A DNA stretch of 11,054 nt from Prevotella sp. (lineage in GTDB: Bacteria > Bacteroidota > Bacteroidia > Bacteroidales > Dysgonomonadaceae). The stretch is from the NCBI GenBank assembly GCA_031263965.1, contig JAISES010000402.1, positions 1 to 11,054 of the forward strand, read 5' to 3'. The notes under the pieces are model-generated. The model was not told the origin of the DNA, searched no databases, and saw nothing but the letters and a program-made list of their open reading frames with translations. The position numbers and the translations under genes were made by a program. How positions within the stretch are numbered: the first letter of the stretch is position 1; the number at the start of each line of letters is the position of its first letter. This document shows, one piece after another, positions 5,896 through 11,054 of this stretch.

Positions 5896-6531
5896 TCAGT
5901 CTTCCCCTTTAAGTACCGGAAGTTTTAAATGGTATCTTGTAGCAATAATTCTTACAACAACAACAAATACGGCTGTTGCTATTTCGGTAATGACTAAATC
6001 CACCTGTAAATAATTCAGCACACTGAACAATATTCCGCCTAAAATACAGGCAACGGCATACAGTTCCTGCGTAAAAATGATCGGAACTTCGTTAATCAGA
6101 ATATCACGGATCATACCACCGACAATACCGGTTATAGTAGCCATCGACACACACACCCAAACCGGGTATTCCAATGCCATAGCTTTTTCATATCCTACTA
6201 CAACGAACAATCCAAGCCCGATACAGTCGAACCAGAATATAGTATTGTTTAAATGCACCAGATATTTTCTGAAAAAGACCACGACTATAAATGCGAGCAA
6301 CGTACACCAAATATAACGGCTTGCCTGCATCCAGAAAGGAGGAACGTCTAACAGTAAATCGCGGAGTGTTCCGCCTCCTGTAGCTGTTACAAATCCGATA
6401 ACAATGGCGCCAAACCAATCGAACCGCTTGGCCGATGCTAAACGGATACCACTGATAGCAAATGCAATAGTACCTAAGATCTCTATTATATCAACGAGTT
6501 GTATTTGCGCTATATCTTCAAAAAGGAACAT
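5896..6531 (-). CDS. TRIC-type / UPF0126 membrane channel protein
   Basis: A 211-residue integral inner-membrane protein with about seven hydrophobic segments. It has the internal duplication of the prokaryotic TRIC (YicG/YadS, UPF0126) family. Each half carries the glycine-rich signature, ATGGGTLRD at about 50-58 and GIVGGMIRD at about 135-143, followed by a proline-containing turn (DVPPFW and NEVPIIF). Family members form homotrimeric monovalent-cation channels; some are proposed to affect amino-acid uptake. The substrate here is inferred at family level only. The gene lies 139 bases downstream of mnmA on the same strand. Its ATG follows a 13-unit heptamer array by only 3 bases, so no normal ribosome-binding region exists. 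I saw no promoter close to it; it may depend on mnmA transcription. Confidence 0.92.
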   Translation of the reverse strand: MFLFEDIAQIQLVDIIEILGTIAFAISGIRLASAKRFDWFGAIVIGFVTATGGGTLRDLLLDVPPFWMQASRYIWCTLLAFIVVVFFRKYLVHLNNTIFWFDCIGLGLFVVVGYEKAMALEYPVWVCVSMATITGIVGGMIRDILINEVPIIFTQELYAVACILGGILFSVLNYLQVDLVITEIATAVFVVVVRIIATRYHLKLPVLKGED

Positions 6532-6534
6532 GGA

Positions 6535-6625
6535 GTTATGGGTTATGGGTTATGGGTTACGAGTTACGAGTTACGAGTTACGAGTTACGAGTTACGAGTT
6601 ACGAGTTACAAGTTATGAGTTATAA
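6535..6625. repeat. Tandem heptamer array of 13 units in the TRIC gene leader
   Basis: Ninety-one bases consist of GTTATGG x3, GTTACGA x7, GTTACAA, GTTATGA and GTTATAA, all in perfect 7-bp register. Read in the direction of the TRIC gene the unit is TCGTAAC, and the array ends 3 bases before its ATG. Each unit contains TAA, and since 7 is not a multiple of 3, every reading frame is stopped within three units. Confidence 0.95.
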
Positions 6626-6670
6626 ATTTGCTAATTCTCAAATCTGCTAATTTACTAATTTTCAAATTGA

Positions 6671-7744
6671 TTATTCTTCGTTAGCGATCATACCGCTGCC
6701 GATACACAATTTTGATCCGGCATCATAAACTACGCCAAATTGTCCGGCAGCTATACCTTGTATTTTATCATCCGAATAGATACGGTAAATATCTCCAATT
6801 TTTTCTATCCGCCCTTTTGTAAATTCAGGTGTATGGCGTATCTTGAATGTAACGTCACGCGAGCCGTCAAAGTCACCCCATATATCTTCAGTGATAAAAG
6901 AAAAACCGGCAAGATTTACCACCTTGCCATATTGTGTTTCAGGATCGTAACCGTTAGATACATAAACGATATTACGCTTTGTATCCTTTTTGATTACAAA
7001 CCATGGTCCTCCGCTAAGGCCCAGACCTTTGCGTTGCCCGATGGTATGGAACCAGTAGCCTTCGTGTTTTCCCAGAACTTTTCCGGTTTCCAGTTCCACG
7101 ATCTTACCTGTACGTACACCCAGATAACGGCGGATAAAATCATTATAGTTTATCTTTCCCAAGAAGCAAATGCCCTGGCTATCTTTTCTTTGAGCAGAAG
7201 GCAACCCCTCATGTGCCGCAATTTCACGCACCTCGCTTTTCAATAGGCCGCCAATAGGAAACATGAGCTTTGATACCTGTAAATAATCGATCTGACCGAG
7301 GAAATAAGTCTGGTCTTTCACCTGATCTTTCGCAGTTGAGAGCCAAGTCTTTCCGTTCAGTTCTGTTGTTGTGGCATAATGTCCTGTTGCTATCTTGTCA
7401 AATTCGTGTCCCCATTTCTGTTCAAAGCATCCGAATTTGATCAGTTTGTTGCACATCATATCAGGATTCGGCGTCAGACCACGTTTAACCGCATCAATCG
7501 TATAACTGACTACATTTTCCCAATATTCTTCGTGCAAGGAAACAATCTCCATCTTACAACCATATTTTTTAGCTATATATGTTGTAATTTCAATATCTTC
7601 TTCGGCAGGGCAGTCAATAAATCCCTGCTCGTCCTGCATACCTATACGAATATAAAAGATCGTCGGGTCATAGCCCTGCTCTTTGAGTTGATGCACAACG
7701 ACAGAGCTGTCCACTCCACCCGATACTAATGCCGCTATTTTCAT
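6671..7744 (-). CDS. mnmA: tRNA-specific 2-thiouridylase MnmA
   Basis: Adds sulfur to carbon 2 of the wobble uridine U34 in tRNAs for Lys, Glu and Gln, using ATP and a sulfur relay, in the cytoplasm. The ATP-pyrophosphatase loop SGGVDSS is at residues 8-14. The two catalytic cysteines are in NPDMMCN (Cys98) and SQGICFLG (Cys193). The family motifs TGHYA (120-124), [10 protein letters not shown] (143-152) and [14 protein letters not shown] (233-246) are all intact, and the C-terminal beta-barrel ends in [10 protein letters not shown]. At 357 residues it is full length. The open frame continues to 7780, but ATG 7744 ([10 protein letters not shown]) matches known N-termini and fits a promoter whose -7 box is at 7794-7801. 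TRIC follows it on the same strand. Confidence 0.97.
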   Translation of the reverse strand: MKIAALVSGGVDSSVVVHQLKEQGYDPTIFYIRIGMQDEQGFIDCPAEEDIEITTYIAKKYGCKMEIVSLHEEYWENVVSYTIDAVKRGLTPNPDMMCNKLIKFGCFEQKWGHEFDKIATGHYATTTELNGKTWLSTAKDQVKDQTYFLGQIDYLQVSKLMFPIGGLLKSEVREIAAHEGLPSAQRKDSQGICFLGKINYNDFIRRYLGVRTGKIVELETGKVLGKHEGYWFHTIGQRKGLGLSGGPWFVIKKDTKRNIVYVSNGYDPETQYGKVVNLAGFSFITEDIWGDFDGSRDVTFKIRHTPEFTKGRIEKIGDIYRIYSDDKIQGIAAGQFGVVYDAGSKLCIGSGMIANEE

Positions 7745-7793
7745 TTCAGTTTTTCCCGTAATCAAGAAACAAACAACCATTTTTCAGAATCTG

Positions 7794-7825
7794 CAAAGTT
7801 ACGTCTTATTTCAGAATGAATAAAA
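7794..7825 (-). promoter_or_regulatory. Probable promoter of mnmA
   Basis: On the minus strand TAACTTTG (7794-7801) is a perfect -7 element. TTTT (7822-7825) lies 20 bases upstream, one base off the TTTG element. Transcription would start near 7787-7790, leaving a leader of about 45 bases to ATG 7744. Confidence 0.5.
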
Positions 7826-7918
7826 TATCTCCGGCTTTTTATCAGGGCAAACGCATGAAAATTTTATTGTTATATAAATTCTATTTCAAGATTTGGCTAA
7901 CGCCGATTTTTAATTCAC

Positions 7919-7942
7919 ATTTCAAAATTTCAAAATTTCAAA
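7919..7942. repeat. Three tandem copies of the octamer ATTTCAAA
   Basis: Three exact 8-bp copies lie in the 290-base space between the mnmA start and the secreted-protein start. This space otherwise holds the mnmA promoter and AT-rich sequence. I found no convincing plus-strand promoter in it; TATATTTA at 7984-7991 is a weak -7 candidate without a TTTG partner. Confidence 0.85.
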
Positions 7943-8034
7943 ATTTTCTCACCAATAAAGATCAATATTCTACAACAAAATTCTATATTTACAAAATAAT
8001 AGTTAAATATAGTCAAACCTTAAGTATACGAACT

Positions 8035-9708
8035 ATGACTTTGTCCCGACTACCATTTTTTATCTATAGAAGGATAGCCGTGTTATTTTTATTTATTCTC
8101 TGTTTTCCATCCGTTTTTTGCCAAACAGTGATCTCTGAGAACATGAAAAATGCTCGGGAAGCCTTTGCCCGTCTGGATGCCAAGAATGCCTATACCGATA
8201 ACCTGAACCATGTGGATATGAATCTGCTTCCCTCCGGATTTAAGCAGACCATTAATAACATGGAAGTTACAGTGGCTGTCAGTGGAGCTGAATTCTACCC
8301 CGAATATACATCATTGGAGGCTTTTATGCGTGTGGTTATACACGGAGAGAAAGGCAAAACCCTGTTCTTTGGGGCAAAAGACATAAAACTATCCTTAGGC
8401 AGCGACATTATCGGCGATGCTAAATTGGTCTTACTTGGGGATATTGATATACCTGTTAGCGGAGAGAATGTCATCTTGCGCCTGAAAGGAAGTTTTGACA
8501 AAAAGACAGGGCAATCTGCCGATTTAACATATGCCTCAATTGACTGTAAAGGGCTCAAAGCGATAGGGCTGTCGGCCGAAGTAGAACTTTCCAATAAACT
8601 CTGCTATCCTGTAAATGTTAACGGAGACAGTATTTCCAATGCAAAGGTCATAGGGAAATTCCGTACAGAGATTGAAAATTGGAACGATATTGTAGCTTCG
8701 GTGTCCTTTCCTTCGTTTACGGTCAAAGGCCTTAAAGACTTTGTCTGGACACTCGAGGATGCCGTATTTGATTTCAGTGATTTGAAGAACGCCCCGGAGT
8801 TTAACTTTCCCGCAGGCTACGAATCAAAATATATTATACCCGGACAAAATACCATATGGCGTGGCGTCTATGTTCGTAATTTATCGGTCGGACTGCCTCC
8901 TCAATTTGCCAGGGAAGATAACCGCAGGGTGACTATCTCGGCGCGTGATTTGATTATTGACGACAATGGTATTACCGGTAAATTCGGCGCAAGTAATGTC
9001 CTTAGCATCAAAGAGGGCAATGCCGGCGGATGGGCATTCTCTGTCGACTACTTTGGGTTGGAGCTGATGGACAACCGCTTGGAAGGTATTGAGTTTAACG
9101 GGCTCTTAGCATTACCCATATCCGAAAGAACTCAGCTAAAGTATGAAGGGCTTATCACAGCCGATGACAAATATATCCTGCGGATGCAATCGGTTGACAG
9201 CATTTCGTTCGATATGTTAAATGCCAGGGCGGAACTCTTTCCCAATTCCTATGTTGAATTTAAGTCTGACAAAGGGAAATTTAAACCCGAAGCTATGCTT
9301 CATGGGCGGATGGGTATTGATGTCAAGGTTAATAATAGCAGCAACAAAAGCCTGACACAATTTAAAGGTGTAGAGTTCGCTTGCTTACATCTCAAGACGG
9401 AAGATCCATACCTGAGTGTTGAGTATCTGGGCTATCAGGGAGAAGTCAAATTGATGAACTTTCCTGTATCAGTAAAGGATATCGCCCTAAAAACAAGGGG
9501 CAATGAGGCTGCGCTTGGATTTGATGTAGATCTGACACTGAGCGATGGAGTCTTTTCGGGTTCTACACGGATAGAGATTGTAGGCAAGATGGACGAGGGT
9601 AAGCTGCATCGCTGGAAGTATGATAAAACCGGGATTAACAAGATAAAGATTGATGCAGGTTCTTTGATGATGAAAGCAAGTTCTTGTCCGCTTATAACGA
9701 TAAAATGA
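8035..9708 (+). CDS. N-terminal module of a giant Bacteroidetes secreted protein, truncated by a frame change
   Basis: A 557-codon frame. Start ATG 8035 is followed by a signal peptide (FFIYRRIAVLFLFILCFPSVFC, in two pieces: basic RR, then about 16 hydrophobic residues). The upstream extension to 7816 is low-complexity and not credible. The mature part is beta-strand-rich, with alternating Gly/Asp turns and no transmembrane segment. Stretches such as FFGAKDIKLSLGSDIIGDAK (111-130), VFDFSDLKNAPEFNFPAGY (244-262), IWRGVYVRNLSVGLPPQF (274-291) and EVKLMNFPVSVKDIALK (470-486) resemble, from memory, the N-terminal region of very large secreted Bacteroidetes proteins. The sequence reads well to KIKIDAG (about 536-542), and then the last 15 residues (SLMMKASSCPLITIK) look like the wrong frame. 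TGA 9706-9708 overlaps the next frame's ATG. Function unknown; a passenger or scaffold role is inferred. Confidence 0.8.
   Translation: MTLSRLPFFIYRRIAVLFLFILCFPSVFCQTVISENMKNAREAFARLDAKNAYTDNLNHVDMNLLPSGFKQTINNMEVTVAVSGAEFYPEYTSLEAFMRVVIHGEKGKTLFFGAKDIKLSLGSDIIGDAKLVLLGDIDIPVSGENVILRLKGSFDKKTGQSADLTYASIDCKGLKAIGLSAEVELSNKLCYPVNVNGDSISNAKVIGKFRTEIENWNDIVASVSFPSFTVKGLKDFVWTLEDAVFDFSDLKNAPEFNFPAGYESKYIIPGQNTIWRGVYVRNLSVGLPPQFAREDNRRVTISARDLIIDDNGITGKFGASNVLSIKEGNAGGWAFSVDYFGLELMDNRLEGIEFNGLLALPISERTQLKYEGLITADDKYILRMQSVDSISFDMLNARAELFPNSYVEFKSDKGKFKPEAMLHGRMGIDVKVNNSSNKSLTQFKGVEFACLHLKTEDPYLSVEYLGYQGEVKLMNFPVSVKDIALKTRGNEAALGFDVDLTLSDGVFSGSTRIEIVGKMDEGKLHRWKYDKTGINKIKIDAGSLMMKASSCPLITIK
9654..9708 (+). 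other. Junction where the secreted N-terminal frame meets the zincin frame
   Basis: The upstream frame ends at 9706-9708. The zincin frame is closed by TGA at 9651-9653 and opens at 9654. Read in the zincin frame, 9657-9704 gives RFFDDESKFLSAYNDK, which continues smoothly into MKALQDAYKEHKGG. So sensible protein sequence begins about 50 bases before the first ATG of that frame. This is expected if the two regions once belonged to one longer protein and were joined out of register near 9655-9663. Confidence 0.65.
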
Positions 9709-11054
9709 AAGCCTTGCAGGATGCGTATAAAGAGCATAAGGGAGGCTTGGAAAGCGAAACAGCTTACCTGTTTATCATGGATGACAGCGGCAACGGCAAA
9801 AACAGGGATACGCAAGGCTTCATGCCGCAGGGCAAGCAGTTCGGGTATATATTCCTGAAGAATATAAAAGACAGTAAGGAGGATGTTAACCAGATAATCG
9901 CCCATGACCTGGGGCACGGTAGATGGAAGCTGTCGCATACATTCGACAGCACTTATGGCGAGAAGATAGCCAAAGACGACAAGCTCAACCTGATGAGCTA
10001 CGGGGGAGGTACACATCTGGCCAAATGGCAGTGGGATGTAATGGATATGCCAGCATGGTTTACTAATCCGCTGGAGGGGGATGAGAAGGGGATGATGGGC
10101 ATGAACATGTTTGCACAAGAAACAGAGCCAAGTCTGCAAATCGATAACCCAGGCTATGAAATTAGCTTCTATATTGGAAATAAGAAATATATATTCTTAT
10201 ACAAAGAAAAGGTTCAGAACCTGACAAATTCCCAATTTGACTTTGGCAATAAAACATATGTTGTTACAAATTTTGTAAAAGACGGAACATTTGCCGGATT
10301 TTATGAAAAGTCAGAATATCAGAAGCTACAGGACAAAGATAGCAAAGTCGATCTTTCATCCGATGCTGCCAAATTACTCCGGAAGTTTACAGCCTATGAA
10401 CTGAAGGGAACCGAGGATCTTTCCGTCCGCAGTACCGAGTTAAAGGACGCGTTGATTGAAAATAACAACTATGGGAAAGTCGAGGCATTAATTGTTTTGA
10501 GCCAGGCAGTAAGTGATGATGAATATCACAACGCATTTGGAATTCCGGGACAAAAAAGCGATTGCCGGATCGAATTGGGTACGAAAAAGACCTATACAGA
10601 CGAATGCCTCGACCGGTATATTGATGCATTATCCGGTGCATTGAATAAAGAAGTGGAATACTTTGACCGTAATTGCAATTGTATAATCAAAAGAGATGCT
10701 AGTGATTTATTGGGTAATTCAGATCCGGATTTCCAAAAATGGTTTACCGATAGCATAGGTGGAGCAGGTGCAATAAAACTGCTAGAAGAGAAAATATATG
10801 AGGCGAATTTAGCGCGATATACAGATAATATAGCCAGAGGTATTTACGGTGCGGATGAATACGGAATAGTTAATATTCCTCAAAGCATAAAGGAAAAGGT
10901 AAGACAGGAAGCCAGGGAAAGCGCATTCCCGGCCATCAAAGGCTATTACATTATAGACGAAAACGAAGAGGCTATTATCCTTAAAAACGCATCGAACCGT
11001 GAAGGAAAAATATCCATTACTGCAAAGAATCTGGATAATGTCCAGGGGGTGGAT
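9705..11054 (+). CDS. Zincin-like C-terminal region of a giant secreted protein (3' end beyond window)
   Basis: 450 codons are visible without a stop, and the frame continues past the right edge. Residues 1-130 carry a zincin-like metallopeptidase signature: YLFIMDDSG, GFMPQGKQFGYIF (38-50), then IIAHDLGHGRWKLSH (64-78). LNLMSYGGGTHLAKWQWD (94-111) follows, whose Met97 could be a Met-turn-like element. The expected catalytic glutamate of HExxH is aspartate here (Asp68), so activity is doubtful. I recall this layout near the C-termini of large Bacteroidetes secreted proteins, usually with HELGHG. Residues 140-450 match nothing I know. They include a cysteine cluster (Cys287, Cys301, Cys324, Cys326) and a helical stretch near 350-410. 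There is no signal peptide, so it would be secreted only as part of the upstream frame. ATG 9705 overlaps the upstream stop as ATGA, which allows coupled re-initiation; a pseudogene is equally likely. Confidence 0.72.
   Translation, partial: MKALQDAYKEHKGGLESETAYLFIMDDSGNGKNRDTQGFMPQGKQFGYIFLKNIKDSKEDVNQIIAHDLGHGRWKLSHTFDSTYGEKIAKDDKLNLMSYGGGTHLAKWQWDVMDMPAWFTNPLEGDEKGMMGMNMFAQETEPSLQIDNPGYEISFYIGNKKYIFLYKEKVQNLTNSQFDFGNKTYVVTNFVKDGTFAGFYEKSEYQKLQDKDSKVDLSSDAAKLLRKFTAYELKGTEDLSVRSTELKDALIENNNYGKVEALIVLSQAVSDDEYHNAFGIPGQKSDCRIELGTKKTYTDECLDRYIDALSGALNKEVEYFDRNCNCIIKRDASDLLGNSDPDFQKWFTDSIGGAGAIKLLEEKIYEANLARYTDNIARGIYGADEYGIVNIPQSIKEKVRQEARESAFPAIKGYYIIDENEEAIILKNASNREGKISITAKNLDNVQGVD

Noticed and set aside
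6404..6625. A plus-strand frame ending in repeated VTSYELR units
   Set aside because: It is the translated heptamer array (21 bases give 7 residues) joined to antisense TRIC sequence, not a gene.
5865..6625. CRISPR array
   Set aside because: The repeats are 7 bp, contiguous and without spacers, and no cas gene is present.
7816..8034. N-terminal extension of the secreted protein by 73 codons
   Set aside because: It is AT-rich, includes the octamer repeat and the reverse mnmA promoter, and would bury the signal peptide that starts at 8035.
9435..10139. A 234-codon minus-strand frame across the junction of the two secreted-protein frames
   Set aside because: It is antisense to two frames with recognisable content, has no promoter or family resemblance, and is hydrophobic and His/Pro-rich like other shadows. 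It does not explain the frame change.

Overview
The window looks like a chromosomal segment of a Bacteroidales bacterium, with Dysgonomonas or Parabacteroides relatives as the best guess. Four upstream regions carry a TTTG (or near match), a 19-20 base spacer and TAnnTTTG, which is the promoter form of the Bacteroidetes housekeeping sigma factor. The gene content also fits: RNase Y beside ZapA, a prokaryotic TRIC-type channel, a Bacteroidales-style sigma/anti-sigma pair, and the start of a very large secreted protein. By eye the DNA is AT-rich, and Shine-Dalgarno sequences are largely absent. The phylum call is firm; the genus is a guess.

Layout. Positions 1-4374 lie on the minus strand: the 5' part of an N-acetylmuramoyl-L-alanine amidase (1-415, running off the left edge), a D-lactate dehydrogenase (465-1472), RNase Y (1651-3189), ZapA (3302-3601), a small coiled-coil gene joined to zapA (3616-3912) and a DUF2582-type winged-helix protein (4177-4374). 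A divergent promoter region then leads to a plus-strand sigma factor (4545-5129) and a single-pass membrane protein that is its likely anti-sigma partner (5133-5657). A minus-strand pair follows: a TRIC/UPF0126 channel protein (5896-6531) and the tRNA thiolase MnmA (6671-7744). From 8035 to the right edge the plus strand carries a secreted giant-protein module that is broken by a frame change.

The genes up to 7744 are mostly housekeeping: cell-wall cleavage at division, mRNA turnover, FtsZ-ring assembly, fermentation and tRNA modification. The intergenic spaces are busier than usual. They hold a fold-back element with about 22-bp terminal inverted repeats (3995-4132), two copies of a GAAACnGTTTC palindrome placed after stop codons, an 84-bp nested palindrome (1561-1644), and two unrelated 7-bp tandem arrays flanking the TRIC gene. 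One of these arrays is essentially the whole leader of that gene.

The most interesting part is 8035-11054. A signal peptide and a long beta-rich region (557 codons) read well to about position 9658. A zincin-like region in another frame then reads well from about 9654 and continues past the window edge. In that region the expected HELGH is HDLGH. I read this as the two ends of one giant Bacteroidetes secreted protein joined by an internal deletion or recombination event, leaving either a pseudogene or two translationally coupled genes. The far end, where a C-terminal effector and any immunity gene might lie, is outside the window.
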